The notes: generated by a model not told the origin, from the sequence alone. A stretch of DNA of 64,000 nucleotides from Clostridium sp. 28_17 (GCA_001916065.1 MNRS01000018.1:150590-214589); one strand, 5' to 3'. Shown: positions 25,328 to 34,733, counted from the stretch's first letter. Numbers and translations: made by a program.

Positions 25328-26284
25328 TTATAATTTAACAGGAAAACTTAAAATTCCTTCATAATTACTTTTATCTTCTGTATTTTGATATTCTTCATAA
25401 TTTAATACAAATTTTGAAAATACCATACTTTTTAAAGATTTTGTTGAACTATATGGACTTGCAAATTTTATTTTTAATTTATTTGTATATTTACTTTGTA
25501 TTATTAACTTGTTTTTTAAAATCTCATTACTATAAAAATATGATTTTGCATTATTCTTGTCCAATAAATATACGGATTTAGTGCTTTCCCCTGTATCTAA
25601 TAAAATACTATTTTCCGTATTATTTTTTACAGATATTGTATATGTTTCATAGTCCATATATGTGTTTATTTCATCTATTGTTATATCAACATTTTTGTAT
25701 GATGTTGTTTTGTCTTGTGGTTTTGTCCTTCCTACATAATTGTTAATGTTTATTTTATAATCACCATCTTTTTCAACTATTGTAACATAATCTTGTTTTG
25801 TTTGATTTCCGTCAATTTTTCCTGTAGATAATATATCTCCTGTCATTCTTACTTGGTATGTATCTCCAAACCAGTTTTCTATTGTATATGTTCTTTTTCC
25901 TTCACTAAATAAGTCGTTGTAATAAATTCTTTTGAATTCGTCAATTGTTGGATACATTTCTTCTTTGCATTCGTCTGTTAATAAATTGTATGCATTTTCT
26001 ATGTTTCCTTCGTTACAATATTTGAAAAAATTGTCAATTACATCTGTGTCTTTTTTTAGTTTTTTTTCTGATATTGAGGTTCCAGATACAGCGGATTTGT
26101 TTGATACTATGCTTTTGTTGTTTTGCATTATTTCGTTTATTCCGCTTGTATCTTTTTCTTCCTCTTTTTTGTTTTTTGCCATCACGTTTAGTAGTTGTAA
26201 TAGTCCAAAAAGAAAGACTATAATTATTAGTGATATGTACACTTTCTTTCTGTTTTGATTGAAATATCTGATTATTCTATTCAT
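25328..26284 (-). CDS. T4SS-associated membrane-anchored protein (NTF2-like)
   Basis: A 318-residue protein with an N-terminal transmembrane helix (KVYISLIIIVFLFGLLQLLN), a flexible linker and an extracytoplasmic region. The segment FFKYCNEGNIENAYNLLTDE, then FKRIYYNDLF and the following strands fit an NTF2-like fold. The C-terminal half is beta-rich. It resembles the protein at 20777-22120 and sits between the VirB6-like and wall-hydrolase genes in the same operon. A VirB8/TcpC-like scaffold role is inferred from context only. Confidence 0.6.
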   Translation of the reverse strand: MNRIIRYFNQNRKKVYISLIIIVFLFGLLQLLNVMAKNKKEEEKDTSGINEIMQNNKSIVSNKSAVSGTSISEKKLKKDTDVIDNFFKYCNEGNIENAYNLLTDECKEEMYPTIDEFKRIYYNDLFSEGKRTYTIENWFGDTYQVRMTGDILSTGKIDGNQTKQDYVTIVEKDGDYKININNYVGRTKPQDKTTSYKNVDITIDEINTYMDYETYTISVKNNTENSILLDTGESTKSVYLLDKNNAKSYFYSNEILKNKLIIQSKYTNKLKIKFASPYSSTKSLKSMVFSKFVLNYEEYQNTEDKSNYEGILSFPVKL

Positions 26285-26313
26285 AATTATAGTCCTCCCC
26301 TAATTTTTAAATT

Positions 26314-28929
26314 TTACTTCATACTTTTTTTAATATCAGCAATAATTTTACTTGTGTGGTCTACGTGACTTCTCATTTCTTGTGTTTTTATATCTACTGT
26401 CTGTTTTCTATCGAATTCTTCCTTCTTTTGTCTCTCTCTTTGTTCCCAATTTTTATGATTTCTTTGTTCAATATCTTTTCTTTCTTTTCTTTCTTCTTTA
26501 GACATTTTTCTTAGTTCTTCTTCAGTAATCTCTGGAAGTTTTTCATCTTCAGGAATTGGTTCATATGTTTTTTGTTCTAATCCATTTGCTTTTTCAACAT
26601 GATGAGCTATTTGTTCGTTAATCTTTTCGTCTGTTTCACGATCTAAACTAGATGAAGAAGTATCAACATTGAATCCATCCGAAATTTTAACAAATCCCAT
26701 TGCCTTATCCATATCCCATCCTTCCTCATATAACTGTTGTGCTGCTATAATTTGCCATTCATCAGTTAGACCATGTTTTAAACATGTATCTGTATTTTGC
26801 TCTAAATTTTCTCCACTCATATTTCTTTCTTCAACTAAATGATCTATGTTTCTTTGGAAATCAAGATCATTTTTCTTCTTTTTAATCAATTCTTTTTGTA
26901 ATCTTGCTTTCTTTTCCTCATCAGTTTCTACTTCATCTCTGTAATCTTCCCTTGCCTGTTTAATACCACTATAAGCATTTCCAGTAGTATCATATCCTGC
27001 TTCTCCAATATTTTTTCCCAATGAATATCCACCAACTGCGGCTGTCATCATATTTTGTCCCATTTTTGATGGATCTGAAATACTTATTACTCCTGCCGCA
27101 ACCGCTGCCTCTGCTGCTCCATATAATCCTGCAACAGTACTAACTGCTTTTCTGATAGGCTTTTTAGCATCAGCTTTTTGGACAAATCTTTTAACTGCTC
27201 TATTTTTCGTATTTCTCAAAGCCCTTAATTTTCTCTTACGTTGTTGCTGTCTTACATTTGGATTTATATTAGAACTTTGTAAATTTGGATTTAATCTTAT
27301 TGAGTTATCTCCATTATTTAAACCTGTAGATGTTCTTCTTCCTGTTCCTAATGTCCCATTGCTTCCTTGTCCATTTTCTATTCCAAATGTACCATTAGCT
27401 CCTTGTCCATTTCCATTTAAACCATTATTACCTACTGTCCTGTTTCTTTCAGTATCACCATTTAAACCTGTTACACCAGAACGACCATTTCCAAATAGTC
27501 CTCCTAGATTTCCACTTCCATATGTGCCATCATCATTTTCTCCTTCAGGATTTTCGCTGCCATTCCCTATTTTAAATAAACTATCTGTATCAACTTTATC
27601 GCTTTGCATCTTAATATTTCCATCATCTTCACCAGAATCATCATTTCCTCCTTTTCCAGAAGTTCCTCCTCCAATGCCTTTTGGTGGATGTGGTGGTCTT
27701 AACAATTTATTAATGCCTCCCATCATAAGTGCTGCTCCTGCAGGTCCCGCAAACATTCCTGGTGTGCCTGCTTTCTCAAATCCAAAGAATTTACGCATTA
27801 ATTTTTCTGCTGGTGTCATAAATCCAATTGCAACAACTGCATATATTAAGTTTTGACTTGCAAATTCCATTGCAGAACCAACCAACACCATATACAATAA
27901 CAAATGTAATGGTTGGATTAATAAATTGAATATATACTCTTTAAACCACATATTAAACGCTTGTGCTTTTGAATCATTCATTTTGTCAATTGGGTATGTT
28001 AATGCAACCAATGGTGCAATCATAGTTAAAAATGCCATATATACAACCCTTTTTAAATATGTCCACGTAAAAATTAAGGTATAAATAACCAATACAACGT
28101 AAATTATTTCATAACCTATACTTGCATAAGCATAATTTGTACCATCATCAGCAGCATCCTCGAATTGTCCTAACATTCTTGCTTGTTCAGTAAAATTATA
28201 TGTTGGCCAATACAATACACTTTGATCCTCTGAGAACAATCCAGAATAATCTATTTCTGTATCCGTATTTTCTTTATTAACCAACAATTTATATGCCTTA
28301 TTTACAAGTTTTTTATCATCTATTTCAAATAATTGGGTTCCCCTTGTTAATGCTACATCACCTTCCATTTTTTTATTTGCAACACCGCTTTGTTCTTTTT
28401 CCGTTAATTTATCTTTTGAAGTAGTAGTAGTTATTCCTGCCTCAAGAACAGTAGATATTTTTTTAACTACAATATTAGAAAAAGCCATTATATAATGCAT
28501 TAAAAATAACAGGCACAAAGCCATAATCCAATCAACCAATAATTGTTTATATTTTGCTTTATCATTTGCTGTACTTGATATTATTATTCTAATACCTACA
28601 TAAACTAATATTGATAACATTCCTACAATTGATATATCTCTTAAGATATTATACCAATTTGCTATAATAGGCCTTAAATTATATGCAGTGGAAGCATAGT
28701 ATGTTTTGTTTGAACTTTCAATTTTATAAATATCATATGTATAACTTGGCATAAAACTAGTTGCATTTTTATGAATAACTATATTATATTTATCTTTATA
28801 ATTATATTCCGCTTTATAATTACCACTAGTAACTTCCTCCTGAACAAATTTATTTTCTTTTTCTAATTTATCACAAATTTCACCTGCTCCAACATCTATT
28901 CCGTAAATCTTTAAATTCTTTTGCAACAT
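26314..28929 (-). CDS. VirB6/TrbL-like T4SS channel protein, main part
   Basis: The 871-residue product has a cluster of membrane helices over residues ~90-390 (IVGMLSILVYVGIRIIISST, DWIMALCLLFLMHYIMAF, RVVYMAFLTMIAPLVALTYP, FNLLIQPLHLLLYMVLVGSA). A Gly/Asn-rich linker (~430-560) and a long charged helical cytoplasmic tail follow. This is the VirB6/TrbL pattern of Gram-positive T4SSs. Its first ~16 codons overlap the preceding gene by 50 bases in another frame, there is no ribosome site before the ATG, and the predicted protein starts in mid-domain. I therefore think this and the 28880-29524 frame were one gene, split by a one-base frameshift near 28890. Confidence 0.8.
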   Translation of the reverse strand: MLQKNLKIYGIDVGAGEICDKLEKENKFVQEEVTSGNYKAEYNYKDKYNIVIHKNATSFMPSYTYDIYKIESSNKTYYASTAYNLRPIIANWYNILRDISIVGMLSILVYVGIRIIISSTANDKAKYKQLLVDWIMALCLLFLMHYIMAFSNIVVKKISTVLEAGITTTTSKDKLTEKEQSGVANKKMEGDVALTRGTQLFEIDDKKLVNKAYKLLVNKENTDTEIDYSGLFSEDQSVLYWPTYNFTEQARMLGQFEDAADDGTNYAYASIGYEIIYVVLVIYTLIFTWTYLKRVVYMAFLTMIAPLVALTYPIDKMNDSKAQAFNMWFKEYIFNLLIQPLHLLLYMVLVGSAMEFASQNLIYAVVAIGFMTPAEKLMRKFFGFEKAGTPGMFAGPAGAALMMGGINKLLRPPHPPKGIGGGTSGKGGNDDSGEDDGNIKMQSDKVDTDSLFKIGNGSENPEGENDDGTYGSGNLGGLFGNGRSGVTGLNGDTERNRTVGNNGLNGNGQGANGTFGIENGQGSNGTLGTGRRTSTGLNNGDNSIRLNPNLQSSNINPNVRQQQRKRKLRALRNTKNRAVKRFVQKADAKKPIRKAVSTVAGLYGAAEAAVAAGVISISDPSKMGQNMMTAAVGGYSLGKNIGEAGYDTTGNAYSGIKQAREDYRDEVETDEEKKARLQKELIKKKKNDLDFQRNIDHLVEERNMSGENLEQNTDTCLKHGLTDEWQIIAAQQLYEEGWDMDKAMGFVKISDGFNVDTSSSSLDRETDEKINEQIAHHVEKANGLEQKTYEPIPEDEKLPEITEEELRKMSKEERKERKDIEQRNHKNWEQRERQKKEEFDRKQTVDIKTQEMRSHVDHTSKIIADIKKSMK

Positions 28930-29524
28930 CTTCAGAACTTATTCCAGATTTTAATGCATTTTTACTTACTTTAGATGAACTATCTGTTTTTAAATCAGTC
29001 ATTGGACTAAAAAAGTCAACATCAAACAATGGAATTTGGTTGGAAAATATTTCATAAGGTGTCAATCTTATACTTGGCAACACAACCTTACTTCCAAAAA
29101 TCGCATCTCCATAAACTGTTGTGACAGCAAATGTGGCAATACCAGCAACTACACCTGCTTTCATAATGGTAAAAATTGAATTTGCAATAGCAATAGCGGT
29201 AGCACCAAGTCCTCCTGTACTAACAATTAAAACCACTCCTGCAACAATAACAGCTGCAGCAATAATTACACCTATTATTTTCCCCACACCTTCTGAACCA
29301 GTATCAACAACAATAAAACTACCATCCGTCTGGAAAATTAATTTTGAAAGTATAGTATTTATACCATCACCAATACCAACAAATAAGTCCATAACAGGAT
29401 CTAGCAATAATCCACCTACATCTATTGCCTTAACGCCCTTAGGCATACAAAAGCTAAAAATTGTAATAAACAAAAGCACAATAATTAACTTCTTAAACAA
29501 ATTTTTATTTTGAAAAATCTTCAT
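28880..29524 (-). CDS. N-terminal part of the VirB6-like protein (apparent frameshift)
   Basis: The start at 29524 follows AGGAGG. The 214 residues include a signal/anchor segment (KKLIIVLLFITIFSFCMPKG) and two membrane helices (IIGVIIAAAVIVAGVVLIVS; AGVVAGIATFAVTTVYGD). They end with a soluble segment that breaks off in RNRCWSR. Single-gene relatives of Gram-positive VirB6 proteins begin with such a secreted N-terminus followed directly by the multi-helix core. The reading passes to the next frame in KEFKDL / YGIDVGAGEICD. A genuine two-subunit arrangement by reinitiation is possible but less likely. Confidence 0.65.
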   Translation of the reverse strand: MKIFQNKNLFKKLIIVLLFITIFSFCMPKGVKAIDVGGLLLDPVMDLFVGIGDGINTILSKLIFQTDGSFIVVDTGSEGVGKIIGVIIAAAVIVAGVVLIVSTGGLGATAIAIANSIFTIMKAGVVAGIATFAVTTVYGDAIFGSKVVLPSIRLTPYEIFSNQIPLFDVDFFSPMTDLKTDSSSKVSKNALKSGISSEDVAKEFKDLRNRCWSR

Positions 29525-29548
29525 AAAGTTTAAACCTCCTGACATACT

Positions 29549-31510
29549 TTACGCATTATTTCTCTTCGCAATCTGGTTCAAGTTAGTCTCAACAAACTCA
29601 AACTCTTTTCTAGTCGGCATAATCTTCAAAATAGCCGAATCAGCACCAACCTTAAGCAAACCCTCACCCTTTTGGCAAGTAATCAAAAAGTTAGCTTCAC
29701 CCTCTGAAAGTTTAAACACCTCTTTCAAGTATTGTATTTCAGATTTATCTTGTGCTAAAAATAGTTTAGTATCAGAAGAAGTAAGAACTGCCTGAGCCTC
29801 AGGTTTCTCATAAAAATCTTGGAATCTTTGAGAAACAATAGCCAAAGAAACATTTCTCTTTCTCGCACGTCTAGCCATCTTATTCAAGAAATCAACAGCC
29901 TCAGGATATGGCAATAACATCCAAGCCTCATCAACTAAAACTCTCTTTTGTGTAGCCTTCTTTCTATCTTCACTATTTTTCTTAACGAATTTTTCCCAAA
30001 TCCAAGAAAGCAAAATCTGTTGTGCAAGAGGTCTTGCAAATCTTTCCTCCAATTGAGAAATATCCAAGTTTATAAATGGGGCACCTTCTAGCAACTCAAA
30101 AGTTGACTGTCCATCAAAATAAGCCATTTGCCCATCATATTCTCTTATGTACTGTTTCATAACTTTTAATAAATAACTGTAATGATATTGATAATCTGGA
30201 TTAGTATTTTCCCTAGCCTTTCCTTGAATTCTTCTATACCACGAACCAATTGTAGGCATATCCTTTTTCTCCTTAGAGAAAATATTACCTCTCATAACCC
30301 CTGCAGACTGTTTATACAAACTTTCTGGATTACTATTAATCCCTAAAGCCGCATATTCCTCTGCAACAGACTCAGCAATAATTTGCTTTGTCAACTCATT
30401 AACCTCATCAGAACGAGTACTACCTCTAGCCATAGTAAGTAAAGCCTGAGTAACATCCTCTACCTTATTCTCTATATTTAAAGTAACTCTTTCTTTACCA
30501 GTTATTTCATCTTTTATAACCTCAGTCTCAACATCAAACAAATTTATAATTGTTTGAGATGTTGGACTAATTACAACATTAATTCCACCCAAACTTTCAG
30601 CCACTATTGTGTATTCACCTTCGGCATCAAGTGCTAAACTTTCTATTCCCATTAAAACAGATGACCTTGAAATTAATGTTTTCATTGTTACAGATTTACC
30701 TGCTCCAGACTTAGCAAATATAACCATATTATAGTTTGTAAGTGATGAATGAAAATTATCAAATAATATTGGTGTACCTGTTTGTTTGTTAAATCCTAAT
30801 GGAACACCTGTAGGATGTCCAACTTCTGATGTTGTAAATGGAAATACAGTTCCCATAGAATTTCTGTCAAATGTATGTGTTTTATGTATTTTATCATTCA
30901 TAAACGGCAAGTTAGACTTAAATGCATCTTCTTGCATTCCCCAAGCCGTTTTCATTCCAACCATTGTTTTTGACATTTCTGAAGATAACAATTTAGTATA
31001 TCTATCCAAATCTTCCATATTATAAGCAAAAAGTGTTGAGATTATTGAAGCCTCATATAATTTATTAAAACCTGCCGCAATTTCATCTCTTAATTGTTCT
31101 GCCTCTAATCTTTTTTGTGAAATTGTACTTTCCCTATTTATATTTCCCTTATCTGCTGCCACAATTCTTTCTGTTTCTAGTTCATTTATAACTCTATTTA
31201 AATCGTTTTGAGATTTATCTTCTTTTATAGGATTTATGAATATTGATGTGTTTGTATCTCCAAACATATATAAATCCCTAAATAATTCTGGAAATCTACA
31301 AGTTCTTGGAAGAGATGATACAAAAAAACTACGAGCGAATCTTTTTGTATTAGAAATTATCTCTAAATGGTCTATATTTGATGCATCTATTCCTGATGGT
31401 GCGATTAATTCTTTTATAGATTTCTTTTTTAATATTGAAACATCTTCTTCTCTATATTCTCTAAATTGATCTTGTAGATCTTCTTCTTGTTGTTTTTGTT
31501 TTTTTGCCAT
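29549..31510 (-). CDS. VirB4/TraE-like T4SS ATPase (copy 1)
   Basis: A 653-residue cytoplasmic ATPase that powers substrate transfer or pilus assembly. After a charged N-terminus it has the VirB4 N-domain (EIISNTKRFARSFFVSSLPR), Walker A FAKSGAGKSVTMK, the ALDAEGEY strand, Walker B KRVLVDEAWMLLPYP and the SLAIVSQRFQDF motif. The ATG at 31510 follows AAGGAGGAG. The longer frame from 31558 lies in the upstream gene. It overlaps the end of the TraC-like gene by 50 bases and precedes the VirB6-like gene. A shorter, diverged homologue is at 58776-63297. Confidence 0.93.
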   Translation of the reverse strand: MAKKQKQQEEDLQDQFREYREEDVSILKKKSIKELIAPSGIDASNIDHLEIISNTKRFARSFFVSSLPRTCRFPELFRDLYMFGDTNTSIFINPIKEDKSQNDLNRVINELETERIVAADKGNINRESTISQKRLEAEQLRDEIAAGFNKLYEASIISTLFAYNMEDLDRYTKLLSSEMSKTMVGMKTAWGMQEDAFKSNLPFMNDKIHKTHTFDRNSMGTVFPFTTSEVGHPTGVPLGFNKQTGTPILFDNFHSSLTNYNMVIFAKSGAGKSVTMKTLISRSSVLMGIESLALDAEGEYTIVAESLGGINVVISPTSQTIINLFDVETEVIKDEITGKERVTLNIENKVEDVTQALLTMARGSTRSDEVNELTKQIIAESVAEEYAALGINSNPESLYKQSAGVMRGNIFSKEKKDMPTIGSWYRRIQGKARENTNPDYQYHYSYLLKVMKQYIREYDGQMAYFDGQSTFELLEGAPFINLDISQLEERFARPLAQQILLSWIWEKFVKKNSEDRKKATQKRVLVDEAWMLLPYPEAVDFLNKMARRARKRNVSLAIVSQRFQDFYEKPEAQAVLTSSDTKLFLAQDKSEIQYLKEVFKLSEGEANFLITCQKGEGLLKVGADSAILKIMPTRKEFEFVETNLNQIAKRNNA

Positions 31511-32705
31511 CTTCTTCTCCTCCTTCTTTTTCCTTTGTTTTCTTCTTTTTACTATCATTGTCTATTTTTTCTATAGCAGCCTCTGCAACATCTGCTCCTA
31601 CAGATCTTTTGTTTTCTTCAATTAAAGCCTTAGCCATTTGGTCAATTAATGCATCAAGTTCTGCTTCTTTTTGTCTTACTTTTCTTTGTTTTTCACTTTC
31701 TTCAATTACGTCATATATTGTTTCGTTTGCTTTCTTTATTGCATCTTGTTCAATTTTTAAATCAAGTTCCTTCATTCTCTTACTTAGAACATCTGGTGCA
31801 GTAGAATATAAGTCTTCATAACCTGCATTTAGTGCTCTTCTTAAATTAAATGTTTCTGATTCGTCTCTGTTATATGCAACATATAGTAATTCTGCAAGTT
31901 CTGTTGAATCCAATATTTTACTATTTATTCCACATACTGAAAGTGAACTTATAATTGATTGTGCTTTTGTATATAATTCAGAAAATGCTAAACTTGTTAT
32001 TTCGTCTTGTTGATATGCTCCACTTGAAGCCTCTTCTGGATAGTATGGAATTATTACATAATAGTGTTTGCTTAATATGTTTTTATTTAAACTCATTCTT
32101 TCTGTATTGTTGATTATATCAACTCCATATTCATACAAGTTTCTTTGTCTTATCAATTCATATTTTTCTTTGCTTAATTCTTCATCTGTAAATTGTCCAG
32201 AACGAACCTTTTGGTTGTATTCCATCTGTTTTGATGCATATTGTTTAGAAATATCGTCAACTCTTTCTTTATATGTATTTATGCTGGCCCCTAAGTTTAC
32301 AGTTCTTGTTTGTACATAAATTTGAATTGGATATCTTAATGTATTTAAAAATTGTAAAAATCCTTGTTCAACACTATTTTTTTCAAGTCCTGACATTAAA
32401 TCATAATTGACACCTTGGCATTCTATAACCATTAAGAATCTTTTTCCACCTTTTTGTAAAATCATATTGTCTTCTATTCCGTCAAATTCCATAAATTTAA
32501 ATATTGATTCTTTTGTGTAGTTTTGTGGTGTTAGAGTTTTTGCTTTTATTTTTGCATTTTCTTCTTGTTGCTTTACAACTTTTTTTTCTTTATGTTCTCT
32601 ACTTTTTAATTTTAATACTAAAAATACTAAGCAAAGTATACATAAAACGCCTATCATTATTCCTAACAATATTGTTAATAAGTTTATTAATTGATTACTT
32701 TCCAT
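31461..32705 (-). CDS. TraC-like T4SS protein (copy 1)
   Basis: A 414-residue protein with one N-terminal transmembrane helix (LINLLTILLGIMIGVLCILC). A TraC-like domain follows (FMEFDGIEDNMILQKGGKRF, GFLQFLNTLRYPIQIYVQTR, KHYYVIIPYY), then a long charged helical tail ending in Lys/Arg-rich sequence. In Gram-positive T4SSs this protein lies between PrgI and VirB4 and probably tethers VirB4 to the membrane, corresponding to the N-terminal half of F-type TraC. The start at 32705 follows GGAGGAAAC and overlaps the prgI stop. Confidence 0.82.
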   Translation of the reverse strand: MESNQLINLLTILLGIMIGVLCILCLVFLVLKLKSREHKEKKVVKQQEENAKIKAKTLTPQNYTKESIFKFMEFDGIEDNMILQKGGKRFLMVIECQGVNYDLMSGLEKNSVEQGFLQFLNTLRYPIQIYVQTRTVNLGASINTYKERVDDISKQYASKQMEYNQKVRSGQFTDEELSKEKYELIRQRNLYEYGVDIINNTERMSLNKNILSKHYYVIIPYYPEEASSGAYQQDEITSLAFSELYTKAQSIISSLSVCGINSKILDSTELAELLYVAYNRDESETFNLRRALNAGYEDLYSTAPDVLSKRMKELDLKIEQDAIKKANETIYDVIEESEKQRKVRQKEAELDALIDQMAKALIEENKRSVGADVAEAAIEKIDNDSKKKKTKEKEGGEEDGKKTKTTRRRSTRSI

Positions 32706-33048
32706 CTTTTGTTTCCTCCTCTGGTTTATATACATATATCTTGTTGCCATTCTTCTTGAATTTTATCCATCTTACAATTACATCATCTATATTTTCTCCT
32801 CCTGTTTTTCTCGTTATGTCTGTTGCTGATGATTCTGGTACTTTTAGTGTTCCTATTACAAATCCTATTGCTGCGAATATTAGTGTTATTATTAGTCCAA
32901 TCATTGAAAAGCCAAGCATTTTTAATATAAAATAAAATATTAGCCCAACGCCTGCTCCAACACATGTGTATATTAATCCTTTTGTGGAAAATATGTATAA
33001 TATTCTTCCTTCTCCTTTATAATTTCTTGGAATTTCATAGGTTTGCAT
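32695..33048 (-). CDS. PrgI-family T4SS membrane protein (VirB3-like)
   Basis: A 117-residue protein with the PrgI opening MQTYEIPRNYKGEGRILYIF and two adjacent membrane helices (LIYTCVGAGVGLIFYFILKM; MIGLIITLIFAAIGFVIGTL). A short cytoplasmic tail contains DDVIVRWIKFKK. PrgI is the Gram-positive counterpart of VirB3 and works with VirB4. The ATG at 33048 lies behind CGGAGGAAAAA, and its stop codon overlaps the start of the TraC-like gene. Confidence 0.9.
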   Translation of the reverse strand: MQTYEIPRNYKGEGRILYIFSTKGLIYTCVGAGVGLIFYFILKMLGFSMIGLIITLIFAAIGFVIGTLKVPESSATDITRKTGGENIDDVIVRWIKFKKNGNKIYVYKPEEETKDGK

Positions 33049-33245
33049 TTTCTTTTTCCTCCGTATCTTTCTTATTATATTTATACAATATATATTATAA
33101 CATAAACCTGTGGATAATTGTATAGTTTTTGGCAAAAAAAGTGGAAATTTAATATATTTGTAACATTTTTGTAATATCGTATTTTAGGCTTTTTTCGTCT
33201 TTTGCATAGGGATATTTGATTTTGACGTTTTTTCGTTTTGGGCCG

Positions 33246-33279
33246 AAAAAAAGAATAACTCTCGAAAGAATTATTCTTT
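33246..33279 (-). terminator. Partial terminator after the third pilin-like gene
   Basis: AAAGAATAA (33250-33258) pairs with TTATTCTTT (33271-33279). On the minus strand the stem is followed by a run of seven T. It sits between the pilin-like genes and prgI and would give more pilin mRNA than machine mRNA. Confidence 0.75.
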
Positions 33280-33295
33280 GTAATATCTTTATAAA

Positions 33296-33652
33296 TTATT
33301 CAGCCATATTGAATATGAATGATGCTATTGCAGTTGCTGCTACTACTAATACAATACCTACTATTAATGGTACAAAAGATTTTTTGTATTCTGCTTTTTC
33401 TTCTACAGAACCTAACATGTATTTTACACCTAATACCATTATAATGATAACTGCTGCTATTGCTGCAACGTTTCTTATCATACCCATTATTTTTCCTGCT
33501 TTTTCAGACAATCCACCATCACTTGTTCCATAAGATGCAGTTATATTTTTTGGATCTAATGCTCCACTATCAGCAGCAAAAACATTAGTTGCAAATGTAA
33601 TTAAAACTATAGCCAATAATAACACTGTTAGTATTTTCATTGTTTTTTTCAT
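33296..33652 (-). CDS. VirB2/TrbC pilin-like protein 3
   Basis: A 118-residue precursor with a cleavable signal peptide (LTVLLLAIVLITFATNVFAA). The mature protein has two hydrophobic helices (IMGMIRNVAAIAAVIIIMVLG; PLIVGIVLVVAATAIASFIF) joined by the short loop VKYMLGSVEEKAEYKKS. This is the VirB2 fold and matches the pilin-like conjugal transfer proteins known from mycoplasma and Clostridia (Mbov_0395 type). It is the third of three tandem paralogues, with GGGAGG before the ATG and a hairpin behind the stop. Confidence 0.85.
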   Translation of the reverse strand: MKKTMKILTVLLLAIVLITFATNVFAADSGALDPKNITASYGTSDGGLSEKAGKIMGMIRNVAAIAAVIIIMVLGVKYMLGSVEEKAEYKKSFVPLIVGIVLVVAATAIASFIFNMAE

Positions 33653-33725
33653 TTTTGTTTCCTCCCTTTTTATTATTTTTTATATAAAAATTACCTAGTT
33701 TTCTAAGTAAACTTTAATAACAAAT

Positions 33726-34154
33726 TTAAAAATTATTTCCTATTGTTACAACAATTTTCCAAATTCCAAATGCTCCAAATACCACTATACATCCTATGGC
33801 AAATGGTACCAAAGCCGCCTTTATTTCTGCTTTTTCTTCTACAGAGCCTATCATAAATTTTATTCCCATAATAGAACCTATCAAAACTGCTATTATCACT
33901 CCACATATTAATAATATATTATAAATGCTTGAAGAAGCATTTTTAAGGCTACCTTTATCTATTTGGGCTGATCCATTTTTACCCGCTTGTATAAATGAAT
34001 CTCCTCCTGATATAACATCTGATAATGATGATTCACTTGATGAACCAGAGCCTCCATTTACCGATGTTGTATTTGCTTGTACTATATTTATATTTGATAT
34101 CAATGTAAATATTACAAATACCATAGATAGTATTGTAATCACCTTATTTTTCAT
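33726..34154 (-). CDS. VirB2/TrbC pilin-like protein 2
   Basis: A 142-residue precursor with a signal peptide and a longer Ser/Gly-rich mature N-terminus (NGGSGSSSESSLSDVISGG) than its neighbours. The two helices (IYNILLICGVIIAVLIGSIMG; VPFAIGCIVVFGAFGIWKIV) flank the family loop IKFMIGSVEEKAEIKA. I start at the ATG at 34154 behind AGGTG. It is the most diverged of the three paralogues, so it may be a minor or tip subunit. Confidence 0.82.
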   Translation of the reverse strand: MKNKVITILSMVFVIFTLISNINIVQANTTSVNGGSGSSSESSLSDVISGGDSFIQAGKNGSAQIDKGSLKNASSSIYNILLICGVIIAVLIGSIMGIKFMIGSVEEKAEIKAALVPFAIGCIVVFGAFGIWKIVVTIGNNF

Positions 34155-34169
34155 TATATTCACCTACTC

Positions 34170-34526
34170 TTAATCTTTTACAGCATTATATATAAATGAT
34201 ACAATTGTCGTGATTGAAACAACTAGCACACAACCTATAACATATGGAATTAATGTTTTTTTGTATTCTGCTCTTTCTTCTACACTACCTATCATATATT
34301 TAATCCCTATTATCATTAAAGCAATTACTGCTACAACAGCGCTTACATTTCTTATTGCTCCCAATACAACTCCTGCTTTGGTAAATGCTGTTTGGTACTC
34401 TGAAGTTGTTATACTTGATGGTTTATAATCACCTGGACTAACATCTGCAAAAACTACACTAAACATATTTGATATTATAAATATATTTATAATCAAAGTA
34501 AATAATATTTTTTTTATTTTATGCAC
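34170..34526 (-). CDS. VirB2/TrbC pilin-like protein 1
   Basis: A 118-residue precursor from a GTG start at 34526 preceded by GGTGAT. It has a signal peptide (FTLIINIFIISNMFSVVFAD), a short mature N-terminus and helices around the conserved loop IKYMIGSVEERAEYKKT. It is the first gene after the operon promoter. With the two following genes it forms a tandem of three pilin-like proteins sharing the GSVEE(K/R)AE loop. Confidence 0.84.
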   Translation of the reverse strand: MHKIKKILFTLIINIFIISNMFSVVFADVSPGDYKPSSITTSEYQTAFTKAGVVLGAIRNVSAVVAVIALMIIGIKYMIGSVEERAEYKKTLIPYVIGCVLVVSITTIVSFIYNAVKD

Positions 34527-34555
34527 TATATCACCATCTTTCCCGTCTATAAATA

Positions 34556-34584
34556 ATTATATCGTATTTTTTTTTATTTTTCAA
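34556..34584 (-). promoter_or_regulatory. Promoter of the T4SS operon
   Basis: On the minus strand, TTGAAA (34584-34579), exact 17-base spacer, TATAAT (34561-34556), 30 bases ahead of the first pilin-like gene. The near-consensus sequence suggests constitutive expression rather than a tightly repressed mobile element. Confidence 0.7.
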
Positions 34585-34654
34585 CTTTTTTTCACTATTT
34601 TGTTAATTTTACTACATTTTTTTTATTTTCGTCAATGCTTTTTGTCAAAATAGT

Positions 34655-34714
34655 ATAAAAAAACCAGAATTAAGATTTTGTACGCAGTGCAAACTGCTAC
34701 AAAATCTAATTTCT
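34655..34714 (-). terminator. Terminator of the tRNA-Ser transcript
   Basis: A stem of about 22 bp with one or two mismatches (34666-34688 with 34693-34714) closes on GCAA and is followed on the minus strand by seven T. It lies downstream of the two tRNA genes. Confidence 0.8.
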
Positions 34715-34733
34715 GCCATAATTATCTTCTACA

